A DNA stretch of 64,000 nucleotides from Roseiflexus sp. RS-1 (GCF_000016665.1 NC_009523.1:620001-684000); one strand, 5' to 3'; counted from the stretch's first letter, positions 31,142-40,226 are shown. Notes: generated by a model not told the origin, from the sequence alone. Numbers and translations are program-made.

Positions 31142-32116
31142 CTAATGTGCCGATGTTTCGCTGTGGTGCCCGCCGTGCGCTTCTGTCGCCAGCGACATAA
31201 ACACAAGCGACAACACCGCAAAAATCAGCGCCTGAATGAATGCAACGAACAGTTCAAAGGCGTAAAACGGCGCGGGCAGCAGATATGGGAACAGAAACGC
31301 CATAACAACGAGAATGACCTCGCCAGCGAAGATATTGCCGAAAAGACGGAAGGCGAAAGCGATAATGCGCACAAACTCGGAGATCAACTCGAGAATGCCG
31401 ACCAACGCCATCATAAAGCCTTCGCGGAAATTGAAGAACTTCGTCAAATACCCGATGCCAAGCGCCTGAAAACCGAAGAACTGAATAAGCGCCACCGACG
31501 CCAGCGCCCACGCCAGTGTCATATTCAGATCGGCGGTTGGCGCGCGCAGAAAAGGCACCAGGGTGGTTCCTTTCTCGCATGCCAGGGGCCACGATGCAAA
31601 GAAATCCGCTGCGCCAGCTGGCTCTTCAGCCATCGTGACATCGGTGATCGGCGCAACAATCGCCGCTTCCTTAGCAGTTGGCACACACACGCCGATGCTG
31701 CCAACGCCCGGAATCAATCCGGTAATATTGGAAACCAGCATAAAGAAGAATGCTGAAGCGCAGAAGGGGAAAAACTTCGCAACATTCTTGCGATCAACGC
31801 CCTGAGCAAAGTTGTAGAACGCTTCGACCAGCACTTCCAGCGTATTCTGGAAACCGCGCGGGACGACCTGCATGTTGCGCGTGCCAGCCAGGATGACGAT
31901 AAAGAAAATGAGTAGAACGATAACGGTCGTGATCAACGAGTTGGTGATGGGAAATCCACTTGCGCACGTTTCGAGGGTTGCGCGCACGCCGCCGAGACAA
32001 ACGACCGGTTCAGCGGCGACAGAGATGTGCAGTTTGGTCGAGCGAACGCCGATGATATACAGGACGATCCCCAGCACGAGCAGGATGCCAGTGACCGTCA
32101 GAATGCGGTTTCGCAT
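31142..32116 (-). CDS. atpB: ATP synthase a subunit
   Basis: The 324-residue membrane subunit provides the proton half-channels. The essential Arg is in FAFRLFGNIFAGEV, and GVGSIGVCVPTAKEA lies in the middle. An N-terminal signal-anchor helix, ITGILLVLGIVLYIIGV, precedes an extended external region with two Cys (VVCLGGVRATLETCASG) before the first core helix, making it longer than the 270-residue E. coli form. The C-terminus is His-rich (AHGGHHSETSAH). It opens the operon, and no atpI gene precedes it. Confidence 0.96.
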   Translation of the reverse strand: MRNRILTVTGILLVLGIVLYIIGVRSTKLHISVAAEPVVCLGGVRATLETCASGFPITNSLITTVIVLLIFFIVILAGTRNMQVVPRGFQNTLEVLVEAFYNFAQGVDRKNVAKFFPFCASAFFFMLVSNITGLIPGVGSIGVCVPTAKEAAIVAPITDVTMAEEPAGAADFFASWPLACEKGTTLVPFLRAPTADLNMTLAWALASVALIQFFGFQALGIGYLTKFFNFREGFMMALVGILELISEFVRIIAFAFRLFGNIFAGEVILVVMAFLFPYLLPAPFYAFELFVAFIQALIFAVLSLVFMSLATEAHGGHHSETSAH

Positions 32117-32182
32117 AAACGCGCTCTCCCTGTCTCCCTACTTTGAGAACACTTTCACAATAAAATGTACCACATCAGGCAT

Positions 32183-32210
32183 AAAAATTCAACCTGCGAA
32201 CGAGGTTGAA
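32183..32210 (-). terminator. Intrinsic terminator between signalling operon and atpB
   Basis: On the minus strand TTCAACCT and AGGTTGAA form perfect 8-bp arms around a 7-base loop, followed directly by TTTTT. It lies 80 bases after the REC-LC7 stop and 66 bases before the atpB start. A TATACT preceded by TG (32253-32258, minus strand) sits between the gene and the hairpin, so if that is the atp promoter the hairpin would be in the atp leader. Confidence 0.75.
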
Positions 32211-32289
32211 CAGACGCCGCTTGCGCGTGAAGCACCCTGAAGTGACGCGGCGAGTATAGCACAGGTAAAAAGAACGTGCAAACGCGCCA

Positions 32290-33255
32290 CTATCCGAGCA
32301 ACTCTTGAATATCGCGGATGGCGCGTTTGGCATACACCCAGACCGACCCGATCTTCGCAGGCGTCCCTGATTTATCGAAGACAATCACCAGCATCAGGCG
32401 TTGCGCAATATCGAAGCAGTAGAGATCGTAATGACTGCCTTCGTGGACATACAATGCCGATGATTCGGTCTCGCGCAACATCTGGGTGATCTGTCCGGCT
32501 GTTGAGAAACTGGTCGAGAGCAGCGGCAGGAGCACCATCGTCGGCAACCCGATCGTCAATCCGGTCTCTGCCAGCACCATGCCGGCCCGGTCGGCGAGGA
32601 TGATGCACTTGGAGCCGACGTCGCGGTCAAGCGCTTCCATGCGCAACCGTATCGCCCGCTGATCTTCGGGAGTCAGCACCAGTGGTCCATCGCGTCGTCG
32701 CGCCGGGCGGTGCGCCGGTTCCGCCGGGCGGGCGGGCGGCGGCTCCGCCGCGCGGGGCGGCTCTGCCTTCTGGCGCGCCGGGCGCGGCGGCTCGGCAGGG
32801 GCGGACGGCTCTTCCTTCGGCTGGCGTACCGGGCGCGGGGGCGGTTCTGGTGCGCTCACCGTCGGCGGCTCTTCCGCCTGCGTGACCGTGGTCGCCGCTT
32901 CACGCAGTTCGCGGTAGATCAGATCGCGCAGGTCACCGATTGCCATTCCACTGTTGACGATGTGCTGGACGCCGAACCCCGCCACCTGCCGCGCAATCTG
33001 CGGGTCCGACCGGCGACTCCAGAGCACCAGACGGGTTGGCGCACCGAAGTTTGGCAGAATCTCCGCCAGATCGATGCCGCTCATTCCCGGAAGTTCCACA
33101 TTTGCGATGATAACGCCAGGCGGATCATTCCGTACTTCCCACAACGCCTCATTTGCCGTGTCGAGCGTTTGCACCGTAACATCGCCTGAGAACGCGCTCT
33201 GCAAGGCGCGCAGTTCGTCACTATCGCCTGGAACAACGATGAGTCGGTACGTCAT
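32290..33255 (-). CDS. Pseudo-receiver domain fused to roadblock/LC7 domain
   Basis: The 321-residue product has a receiver-like domain (residues 1-120) in which the phosphorylated Asp is Asn52 (VIIANVELPGMSGIDL) and the conserved Lys is also replaced (IVNSGMAIGDL). A Pro/Ala/Arg/Glu-rich linker of about 75 residues follows, then a roadblock/LC7 domain (about 205-321; CIILADRAGMVLAETG). In bacteria LC7 domains often partner small GTPases of the MglA type; none is encoded here. It starts 20 bases after the hybrid kinase gene, so they form one operon. It probably acts as an adaptor rather than a phosphorylated regulator. Confidence 0.88.
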   Translation of the reverse strand: MTYRLIVVPGDSDELRALQSAFSGDVTVQTLDTANEALWEVRNDPPGVIIANVELPGMSGIDLAEILPNFGAPTRLVLWSRRSDPQIARQVAGFGVQHIVNSGMAIGDLRDLIYRELREAATTVTQAEEPPTVSAPEPPPRPVRQPKEEPSAPAEPPRPARQKAEPPRAAEPPPARPAEPAHRPARRRDGPLVLTPEDQRAIRLRMEALDRDVGSKCIILADRAGMVLAETGLTIGLPTMVLLPLLSTSFSTAGQITQMLRETESSALYVHEGSHYDLYCFDIAQRLMLVIVFDKSGTPAKIGSVWVYAKRAIRDIQELLG

Positions 33256-33275
33256 GAGAGTGCTTCACTTTCCCG

Positions 33276-34946
33276 CTAAGTCCGGCGGAGGGGGAGCGCA
33301 AACGAGAAGGTGCTGCCTTCACCCTCTCGACTGACAACCCACACCGCCCCGCCCAGTGAGGCTATCAACTCGCGCACCAGCGCCAATCCAAGCCCGACGC
33401 CGCCACGCTCGCGCGTAAGCGAGTCGCCGACCTGATAAAAACGTTCGAAGATCCGCGTTCGTTCGTGCATCGGGATGCCGATCCCGGTGTCCCTGACATC
33501 GGTCACAACCCAGGGTAATGCGCGAAGCGACGCCGAAGGCGTGATGACCGATACTTCGCGCAGCGACTCCAGTTCGTGATACTGCCGTATGCTCACCGTA
33601 ATCGTGATCCGTCCGTGCTGCGGCGTAAACTTGATCGCATTGGACAACAGATGATTGAGCACCAGCATCACCTTTTCGCGATCAGTCAGGAATGGCGGGA
33701 GCGCATCGGGCAGGTTGACCGTGATCGTTTGCCCCGCGAGTTCCGCCGCACTGCGCAGATTCTGCACCGTCTGGTAGATCGTCTCGCCCAGATCGACCAG
33801 CGCGAGTTGCGGTTGTGACTCACCAGTATCGATGTAGTGCAGATTGACCATATCATCGACGATCGCTTTGATACGTTGGGCGCTCTCCATTACGCGCTGA
33901 AGGTAGTCGCGCTGACTTCCCTCGACCTGATCACGGACCATCATAGTATATCCAAGTACAATCGAGAGTGGAGTGCGCAGTTCGTGCGAGGCGATGGCGA
34001 TGAACTCGCTTTTGAGGTGATCGAGTTCCTGTCGGCGCTGATACGCTTCATCGAGTTGACGGTAGAGGGTTGCGTTGCGCAACGCGGCGCCAGCCTGGTT
34101 GGCGAGCAACATTAACCCCTGTTGGACGCCCGGTCGCAGGGTGGTGGAGTGCTGGTTGCACAGGACAACCACGCCGTTGACTCGCCCTTGAGCGCGCAGC
34201 GGCACGGCGAGCGCTGCGTGCAGTGTCTGATCAGGCTGTGTTCCGTAGCACGCAGTCTCTTCATAGCGTGTTTGCTGGAGGGTGAATGCGCGCTCAGCCA
34301 GCGCGCGTCCCTCGTCGGTCAGGTGCGCCGTCTCTGGTGTTGTTGCTGCAAGATGCAACATTGCAGGTTCATCCCCCAGCAGCAGGAACCCGGTCTGAAA
34401 CCCGCTCCGTTCGATCATGGCATCGAGGACGGTATGGACCAGTTCCGACAGTTCTAGCGTGGCGCTGAGCGCTTCGCTGACCGCGAGCAGTTGTTCGAGC
34501 GTCCGCAATCGCAGGTTGTCCTGCTGCATCGCGCGTTTGTGCAATGCCTGATCGACCGCCAGGCGCAGTTGCTCGAGTTCGAACGGTTTTGCGAGAAAAT
34601 CCGCCACGCCGCGCCGCACCGATTGGTGGAGATTTTCAAGCGACGCATACCCGGTCATGATGATAATGGCAATCTCCGGGTCTTTTTCGCGCGCGATTCG
34701 CGCCAGATCGAGACCACTCATCGCCGGCATTTTGATATCGGTCAGCAGCAGATCGAAGTGCTGCCCATTGTTGAGCGCCTCAATGGCGACAAGCGGATCG
34801 TTGGTGGCAAGCACGTCGTAGCCGGCGCGTTGCAGGGTGCGCGAGCATACATCGCACATATGCTGTTCATCATCGACGATCAGCAAACGTGGCGGTGAGG
34901 CGCCGGCTGGCGTTTTGGAAACCGCAGTACCGATTGCCTGACTCAT
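33276..34946 (-). CDS. Hybrid sensor: receiver, GAF and histidine kinase domains
   Basis: The 556-residue product has an N-terminal receiver domain (residues 20-135, intact DDE and phospho-acceptor Asp70 in LLLTDIKMP), a GAF domain (about 155-295), a dimerisation/phosphotransfer helix with His321 in ASHELRTP, and an ATPase domain with N, G1 (DVRDTGIGIP) and G2 (GGVGLGLALV) boxes. There is no membrane segment, so it senses something cytoplasmic. A receiver placed before the kinase is typical of signal input from another kinase. It is co-transcribed with the REC-LC7 gene. Confidence 0.95.
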   Translation of the reverse strand: MSQAIGTAVSKTPAGASPPRLLIVDDEQHMCDVCSRTLQRAGYDVLATNDPLVAIEALNNGQHFDLLLTDIKMPAMSGLDLARIAREKDPEIAIIIMTGYASLENLHQSVRRGVADFLAKPFELEQLRLAVDQALHKRAMQQDNLRLRTLEQLLAVSEALSATLELSELVHTVLDAMIERSGFQTGFLLLGDEPAMLHLAATTPETAHLTDEGRALAERAFTLQQTRYEETACYGTQPDQTLHAALAVPLRAQGRVNGVVVLCNQHSTTLRPGVQQGLMLLANQAGAALRNATLYRQLDEAYQRRQELDHLKSEFIAIASHELRTPLSIVLGYTMMVRDQVEGSQRDYLQRVMESAQRIKAIVDDMVNLHYIDTGESQPQLALVDLGETIYQTVQNLRSAAELAGQTITVNLPDALPPFLTDREKVMLVLNHLLSNAIKFTPQHGRITITVSIRQYHELESLREVSVITPSASLRALPWVVTDVRDTGIGIPMHERTRIFERFYQVGDSLTRERGGVGLGLALVRELIASLGGAVWVVSREGEGSTFSFALPLRRT

Positions 34947-34965
34947 AACCGTGCAGCAGCGTCTT

Positions 34966-36111
34966 TCAATTCAGCGCCTCGACGGCAATGGCCGCCGCTG
35001 TCACCATCGACCCGTCTTCAAGTGCAATATCGGCAGCCGGAGTGCGCACACGTGAGGGTAACCGCTGCGGTGCGGACGAAATCGTGCGCACCTGCCCCAG
35101 GGCGCCCAGATAGGGTTGATGCAGGATGCGAACGAGTGCGCCGGGACGAACTGCCGGGCGCGGCGCTTCGATCGACAGCCCGGCGGTGCGGGTTGAAAGT
35201 GGAATAACAACCCGTGGCCGCTGTGCTCCATTCCACAACTGCGTCGATCCTTCAACCAGCGCCTCTTTGCCATCGTGTGATGCAAGCAGTTCAAACAATG
35301 GTTGCGACATCGGACGGTTGCCGAACCCTTCCGTAACGATCACGACCAGATCGCCAGGCGGCGGCGGGGTTGCCGGAACCTGCCAGTTGGGTGGAATGAT
35401 CTCCCACGCGGCGTATCCCGCCGCGCCGAGAAATGCGCGCAGTTCTGCTTCGTCAATGCTGCCGACGATGATGCCGCGCACCTGTTGCTGCACTGCCCGC
35501 TGGAGCGCAGCGGCGCTGATCCCGCTGCCACCAATAACGACCGCGTATGCGCTTCGTGGATTGATCATCTCCTCGGTGATCGGCTCGGCAGGATCGGTCA
35601 CCAGCAACCGCAATACGCCATACTGACTTGCGCCGATGCCGAAGATGCCATAAACCTGTGCGGCAGGCGTCTCGATCCGCACGCCTTCGTATGGGATAAC
35701 CTCCATCACCACACCGCGAACCGTGGCCAACAATTCGTATCGCGTCGGTTCCGGCGCAATGGTGATATAACCCGTTGTTTCATCGACGCCGGCAAGCACG
35801 CCATTGACCGGTGCGAGAAAGACCCTCCCACCAAATCGGGTGGAACGGGCAAGCGGAACACCCTGCGCGACCTGTGCGCCAATCTCGTGGAGGAGTGTAC
35901 GTTTGACGCGCGATGGCGGGATCATCAACGCGCGCGCCAGGTTCACAATCTGCGGCGCCGCAGGAACGAACGCCTGTGCAACCACGTCGTCCGGTTCGAC
36001 GCGCTGCCCGACTCGAACAACAACTTCTCCGGGATGCGGCAACCGGCGCTCGATGCGCGCCAGAGCGCCGGGGATGAGTGGCGACGCGCCTGAAGGAACA
36101 TACAACGACAT
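34966..36111 (-). CDS. Protein of unknown function with lipoyl-like N-terminal segment
   Basis: The 381-residue product is not recognised with confidence. I start it at MSLYVPSG (36111); the frame is open 43 codons further upstream without support. Residues 25-160 contain HPGEVVVRVGQRVEPDDVVA and GRVFLAPVNGVLAGVDETTGY, reminiscent of the hammerhead fold of biotinyl/lipoyl domains but without the modified Lys motif. Residues 200-300 (AYAVVIGGSGISAAALQRA, VRGIIVGSIDEAELRAFLG) look like a Rossmann-type fold. The C-terminal part has repeated VRPGALVRILHQPYLG, KOW-like. It lies 19 bases before the kinase gene, so it may feed the same pathway. Confidence 0.7.
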   Translation of the reverse strand: MSLYVPSGASPLIPGALARIERRLPHPGEVVVRVGQRVEPDDVVAQAFVPAAPQIVNLARALMIPPSRVKRTLLHEIGAQVAQGVPLARSTRFGGRVFLAPVNGVLAGVDETTGYITIAPEPTRYELLATVRGVVMEVIPYEGVRIETPAAQVYGIFGIGASQYGVLRLLVTDPAEPITEEMINPRSAYAVVIGGSGISAAALQRAVQQQVRGIIVGSIDEAELRAFLGAAGYAAWEIIPPNWQVPATPPPPGDLVVIVTEGFGNRPMSQPLFELLASHDGKEALVEGSTQLWNGAQRPRVVIPLSTRTAGLSIEAPRPAVRPGALVRILHQPYLGALGQVRTISSAPQRLPSRVRTPAADIALEDGSMVTAAAIAVEALN

Positions 36112-36269
36112 ACCGCCCCCACGCGCTGACCTGAAAAGTATAGCCAAATTATAGCACACCCTGTGTGTCGTATGAGACCTCCTGCAACTCTTGAACGTTT
36201 TCGACCGTCTGAGCAGTAGATGGCGCAGAAAGAAGCACAACGCTCATCAGCAACGTTTGGGGGAACATC

Positions 36270-36764
36270 ATGGACATCTCAACCTCACGATTGATGCGCA
36301 GTCGTCACGACGCGATGATTGCTGGCGTGGCAGGCGGGATTGCAAAGTATCTGGGGGTCGATTCGACCATTGTGCGTCTGGTTTTTGTTGCGCTGATCTT
36401 TACTGGTGTGGGGGTGCTGCTCTACCCGGCGCTCTGGATCATTATGCCGCTCGAAGCGCCGCAGAACCGGGCGCAGGGCGATCAGCGCCAGGTGTTCGTG
36501 AGCGGCGGGGCGGTTCGCTCCGATCCAATGACCGGCGCCGCTGCCAGTTCCGAGTCGGAGGTGCCGATCAATAACCTGAATGAGCGCGGACCGGCGCAAT
36601 CGTCGCCACACGTGCAGCGTAACCGGCAATTGGGCATTATTCTCATCGGTGTCGGCGTGTTGGTGCTGTTGAGCATTGTGCTTGGTCCGGCATTTGGCAA
36701 ACTGCTGTTTCCGCTTGCGCTGATCGTCGCTGGTGCGATCATACTGATGCGCAGTCGGCAGTGA
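36270..36764 (+). CDS. PspC-domain membrane protein
   Basis: The 164-residue product begins with a PspC domain (LMRSRHDAMIAGVAGGIAKY, then one membrane helix ending LYPALWIIMPLE). A polar Ser/Asn-rich stretch (residues 70-115) leads to two further hydrophobic helices ending in LIVAGAIILMRSRQ, a LiaF-like tail. PspC proteins sense envelope stress with PspA; no pspA is seen in the window. GGGGGA lies before the ATG. It is divergent from the unknown gene on the left. Confidence 0.9.
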   Translation: MDISTSRLMRSRHDAMIAGVAGGIAKYLGVDSTIVRLVFVALIFTGVGVLLYPALWIIMPLEAPQNRAQGDQRQVFVSGGAVRSDPMTGAAASSESEVPINNLNERGPAQSSPHVQRNRQLGIILIGVGVLVLLSIVLGPAFGKLLFPLALIVAGAIILMRSRQ

Positions 36765-36866
36765 TAGGGTCATGCGCACAGGTGGACGATAGCGGCGCGG
36801 GTGCGCGCCGTTCCCTCACTCACACTGCTTTCTTCGTTCCTGTACCCCTGGAGTCTCCGCCACGAC

Positions 36867-37406
36867 CTAAAGATCCAGGATACGCGCGCCAAAGAGTTTG
36901 CGCCGGGCAGGCAGGGTCTTGATCCCCACCCCGATGGTGCACGTGGCAATGGCGTATTTGACCAGGCTGTCGCCGACAATGACGGAGGCGATGAGGTCGT
37001 TGGTCCAGACGCCGTAGAATGCGAGCAGGGTAAAGAGGGTTGTGTCAAGCGGAACCGAAAGGGCGTTGCTCGAAAGGACGCGGACGATCCAGACCCGGTG
37101 GCGCAGGGCGTGATACACCTCGGTATCGGTCAATTCCGAGAGAACAAGCGCAAGTGCGGAAGCGACAATGATGCGGAATGGCATCATTGCCGCCGCAGCA
37201 GCAACAATGTTGACACCCATTGCCGCCAGAATGGTCGCATAGACGACCATTTTGTCGTAGCGCTGGTGGATCATGTCGCGCAGGGTGAAGATCGCCCCAA
37301 AAAACAGGGTGCCCAGCGCAAATTGCAGGAACCCGACGGTCAGAATCGTCTCGGCGGTCAGATTCGCCGCCAGAATTGCCAGGATGTAGAGAACGATGGC
37401 GATCAT
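36867..37406 (-). CDS. VUT-family (YhhQ-like) membrane transporter
   Basis: The 179-residue product is almost entirely membrane helices and fits the VUT family, whose member YhhQ takes up queuosine precursors. Typical pieces are IFTLRDMIHQRYDK, SALALVLSELTDTEVYHALR and NALSVPLDTTLFTLLAF. No riboswitch was found upstream, and the neighbours give no pathway clue, so the precursor (preQ0/preQ1) role is inferred from the family. It converges with the PspC gene on its left and diverges from the lacI-type gene. Confidence 0.88.
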   Translation of the reverse strand: MIAIVLYILAILAANLTAETILTVGFLQFALGTLFFGAIFTLRDMIHQRYDKMVVYATILAAMGVNIVAAAAAMMPFRIIVASALALVLSELTDTEVYHALRHRVWIVRVLSSNALSVPLDTTLFTLLAFYGVWTNDLIASVIVGDSLVKYAIATCTIGVGIKTLPARRKLFGARILDL

Positions 37407-37492
37407 AGGCGTTCTGTGATGGCTTTATCGTCGCCATTATACACGAGCGCCGACGCGCTCCCTGGTCGGCGGCGACAGTGTGACCGGGTGTC

Positions 37493-37521
37493 TTGACAAT
37501 ATATCTCTGTTCATGTATACT
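37493..37521 (+). promoter_or_regulatory. Sigma-70-type promoter of the lacI-type gene
   Basis: TTGACA at 37493-37498 and TATACT at 37516-37521 are separated by exactly 17 bases. The -35 is perfect and the -10 differs by one base from consensus. Transcription would begin near 37528, giving a short leader before the ATG at 37556. Confidence 0.85.
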
Positions 37522-37523
37522 CC

Positions 37524-37555
37524 GCTTAATCGTTTCACCGCTTAATCGTTTCACC
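37524..37555 (+). promoter_or_regulatory. Tandem operator-like direct repeat
   Basis: GCTTAATCGTTTCACC occurs twice with no spacer and ends exactly at the ATG. The core AATCGTTT has the central CG and flanks of a LacI-family half-operator. Its position just after the -10 box suggests autoregulation by the LacI-type protein it precedes. It leaves no room for a normal Shine-Dalgarno sequence. Confidence 0.6.
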
Positions 37556-38575
37556 ATGCAGGCGACGATCAAACAGGTTGCGCAGCGGGCTGGCGTATCG
37601 GTTGCCACTGTGTCGTATGTGCTCAACGGCACCGGTGTGGTGACGGACGAAACACGCCAGCGGGTGCTCGATGCCGTCGCTGAACTCAACTATCAACCGC
37701 AGCACGCAGCGCGTAGCATGCGTGGTCGAAGTCGCACGCTCGGCGTGACGCTGTCTGCGCTGCCAGGGCGTCTGGCGGAACCGGCGCTGACCGAGGTGTT
37801 AGCCGGTGTGGCGGACGCCGCCGCTCTGCGTGGCTACTTTTTGCTGCTGGCAACGGCTGGCGCGGATCAGGATGAGACGGAATTGTGCCTGAGCCTGGCG
37901 CGCACCAGACGGGTTGATGGGCTGGTGTTGTTTGACATGCTGGTGGATGATCCGCGTGCGCAGGCGCTCGCCGGGGCAGGTATTCCGCATGTGTGCGCCG
38001 GTCCGCCTCCGGCAGGCATTGATAGCCCCTCAGTTGCCATCGATATGCACACCGCAGCCGTTGATGCCGTGCGCCATCTGCTCGGTCTGGGGCATCGGCG
38101 GATCGGCTTGATCCAGCCCCCTTCGGAACTGGCGGTGAGTGAGCCGATTGTCGAAGGGTATCGGCAGGCGTTGACCGAAGCAGGTCTGCCGTTCGACCCG
38201 ACGCTGGTTGTCGAATCGGGGCGCGCGGAGGAAGATGGCTACCAGGCAATGACTGAGTTGCTCGCATCTCCCAAACCGCCAACCGCTGTGCTGGCGGGAA
38301 GCGACGAACTGGCGTTTGGCGCTATGCATGCGCTCAACGACGCTGGTCTGATCGTTGGGCGCGATGTGTCGCTGGTCGGGTTTGATGATCTTCCACAGGC
38401 GGCGCATGTGAATCCGCCGCTGACGACGCTGCGCCAGCCGCGGCGTGTGCAGGGTCAACAACTGGCAATGCTGCTCGATGATGTGATTTTGAAACGCAAT
38501 ACCAGTTTGCGCACGGTAACGTTGAGCGCGCGCCTGATCGTTCGCAGGTCGAGCGGCCCGGCGCCTGTATCGTAG
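37556..38575 (+). CDS. LacI-family transcriptional regulator
   Basis: The 339-residue product has the LacI DNA-binding domain (TIKQVAQRAGVSVATVSYVL) with a hinge helix (PQHAARSMRGRS) and a periplasmic-binding-like effector domain (DGLVLFDML, GHRRIGLIQPP, DVSLVGFDDLPQA, then PPLTTLRQP). The ligand is probably a sugar. The next gene encodes a sugar ABC ATPase 53 bases away, so it likely controls sugar uptake. The start at 37556 follows the repeat directly, with no obvious ribosome binding site. Confidence 0.93.
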   Translation: MQATIKQVAQRAGVSVATVSYVLNGTGVVTDETRQRVLDAVAELNYQPQHAARSMRGRSRTLGVTLSALPGRLAEPALTEVLAGVADAAALRGYFLLLATAGADQDETELCLSLARTRRVDGLVLFDMLVDDPRAQALAGAGIPHVCAGPPPAGIDSPSVAIDMHTAAVDAVRHLLGLGHRRIGLIQPPSELAVSEPIVEGYRQALTEAGLPFDPTLVVESGRAEEDGYQAMTELLASPKPPTAVLAGSDELAFGAMHALNDAGLIVGRDVSLVGFDDLPQAAHVNPPLTTLRQPRRVQGQQLAMLLDDVILKRNTSLRTVTLSARLIVRRSSGPAPVS

Positions 38576-38628
38576 ATGATAACAGGCAAGTGGAGACGCT
38601 GAAGAGTCAAGCAAAGGAGTACACGCGC

Positions 38629-39732
38629 ATGGCATCCATTAAGTTCGACCACGTCTGGAAGCGCTTCGGTGATTTCGCCGCCCTCAAAGACCTCACCCTC
38701 GATATTGCCGACCAGGAGTTTCTGGTGCTGGTGGGACCATCGGGATGCGGCAAGACAACCGCGCTGCGTTGCCTTGCGGGGCTGGAAGAGGTGACGGACG
38801 GCAACATTATGATCGGTGATCGGGTGGTCAATGATGTGCCGCCCAAGGATCGCGACATTGCGATGGTGTTCCAGAGTTATGCGCTCTATCCGCATATGAG
38901 CGTGTACGATAATATGGCGTTTGGCTTGAAATTGCGCAAAACGCCGAAAGCCGAGATTGATCGGCGCGTCAAAGAAGCGGCGGAGATGCTCCATATCGGG
39001 CACCTCCTTGATCGGAAGCCAAAAGCTCTGTCTGGCGGTCAGCGTCAACGTGTCGCGCTCGGTCGCGCAATCGTGCGCCATCCGTCGGTCTTCCTCATGG
39101 ACGAGCCGCTCTCGAACCTGGATGCCAAACTGCGAGTGCAGACACGCGCCGAGATCTCGAAATTGCATCAGCGCCTGAAAACGACCTTCATCTACGTGAC
39201 GCACGATCAGACCGAGGCGATGACCATGGGAACGCGCATCGCCGTGATGCGCGATGGCGTCTTGCAGCAACTCGATACGCCGCAGAACCTGTACGACCAT
39301 CCGGCGAATATGTTTGTCGCCGGGTTCATCGGCTCGCCAGCGATGAACTTCTTCGAGGCGACGCTGGTGCGCGGCGATGGGCAGGTGCTGGTGGATTTCG
39401 GTCCGTTCCAGTTGCCGGTGCCGCCATCGCGGGTCGATGCGATTGCCGATCATATTGGGATGCCGATCTTCTTCGGCATTCGCCCGGAGGACATCCACGA
39501 TGCGCACTATGTACCGCGCGGCGTCGATGAGACTGCTCGCCTGATGACGACGGTCAACGTCGTCGAACCACTGGGATCGGAAGTCTACGTCTATGTAGAA
39601 AACGGCGGCAAGGAGATGGTTGGTCGTCTCGATCCGCGTACCAAAGCGCGTACCGGGGAGACGTTCGAGGTGGTCATCGATATGACCAAGATGCACATCT
39701 TCGACCGCGATACCGAAAAGGCGCTGATCTGA
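38629..39732 (+). CDS. Sugar ABC transporter ATPase (MalK/UgpC type)
   Basis: The 367-residue product is a carbohydrate importer ATPase: Walker A GPSGCGKTTALR, signature LSGGQRQRVALGRA, Walker B VFLMDEPLSNLDAKLR, H-loop VTHDQTEA, then a C-terminal TOBE-like regulatory region (residues 240-367). I chose the ATG at 38629, with AAAGGAG nine bases upstream. No permease or binding protein genes are nearby. Such ATPases can serve several transporters, as MsmK and UgpC do. It is just downstream of the LacI-type regulator. Confidence 0.93.
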   Translation: MASIKFDHVWKRFGDFAALKDLTLDIADQEFLVLVGPSGCGKTTALRCLAGLEEVTDGNIMIGDRVVNDVPPKDRDIAMVFQSYALYPHMSVYDNMAFGLKLRKTPKAEIDRRVKEAAEMLHIGHLLDRKPKALSGGQRQRVALGRAIVRHPSVFLMDEPLSNLDAKLRVQTRAEISKLHQRLKTTFIYVTHDQTEAMTMGTRIAVMRDGVLQQLDTPQNLYDHPANMFVAGFIGSPAMNFFEATLVRGDGQVLVDFGPFQLPVPPSRVDAIADHIGMPIFFGIRPEDIHDAHYVPRGVDETARLMTTVNVVEPLGSEVYVYVENGGKEMVGRLDPRTKARTGETFEVVIDMTKMHIFDRDTEKALI

Positions 39733-39733
39733 G

Positions 39734-40102
39734 ATGCACTATTCGCCGCACGACCTGAGTGTGCTGGCGCACCTCGATTTCTGCTATCTGACGACCAGCG
39801 GGCGTGTATCGGGCAAGCCGCATACGATTGAAATCTGGTTTGCGCTGCACAACCATACAGTCTACCTGCTTGCAGGCAACCATGCGTCCGATTGGGTGAA
39901 AAATGCGCGTCGCACTCCGACAGTGTCGCTTGCCATCGGCGACGCGACGTTTGTTGGCACGGCGCGCATTGTGGATCAGGAAGCGGAAGATGCGCTGGCG
40001 CGTCGCCTGATCCTCGCCAAGTATCAGCCCGGCTACGGCGAGGATCTCTCCGATTGGGGGCGCACTGCTCTCCCGGTGGCGGTCGATCTGCACGTGTCCT
40101 GA
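39734..40102 (+). CDS. Split-barrel flavin/F420-type oxidoreductase family protein
   Basis: The 122-residue product has the small split beta-barrel of the PNPOx/deazaflavin-dependent nitroreductase group: TTSGRVSGKPHTIEIWFA, TVYLLAGNHASDWVKNAR, PTVSLAIGDATFVGTARI. The family binds FMN or F420 and reduces varied substrates. The ATG is one base after the stop of the ABC ATPase gene, so it is co-transcribed. Which cofactor is used cannot be decided. It converges on the next gene across a hairpin terminator. Confidence 0.82.
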   Translation: MHYSPHDLSVLAHLDFCYLTTSGRVSGKPHTIEIWFALHNHTVYLLAGNHASDWVKNARRTPTVSLAIGDATFVGTARIVDQEAEDALARRLILAKYQPGYGEDLSDWGRTALPVAVDLHVS

Positions 40103-40188
40103 CGGATCGCATTGGGGTTGGTGGAGCGTCAGCGTGACAGGCAGGCGTTGTTCCCATTCAGGAAAGCAGGTGCGCCAGGACGCGGAAA

Positions 40189-40211
40189 GGGGCGCAGCGA
40201 ACCTGCGCCCC
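40189..40211. terminator. Hairpin between convergent genes
   Basis: GGGGCGCAG and CTGCGCCCC form perfect 9-bp arms around CGAAC between the split-barrel gene and the minus-strand exported protein. It is GC-rich with no long T-run on the plus side; on the minus strand it is followed by TTTCC. It probably serves both genes. Confidence 0.65.
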
Positions 40212-40226
40212 TGTAGAACTGTTCGT

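Noticed and set aside
37493-37555. Longer start of the lacI-type gene at 37493
   Set aside because: That frame would begin inside the -35 box; the ATG at 37556 begins exactly at the conserved LacI N-terminus.
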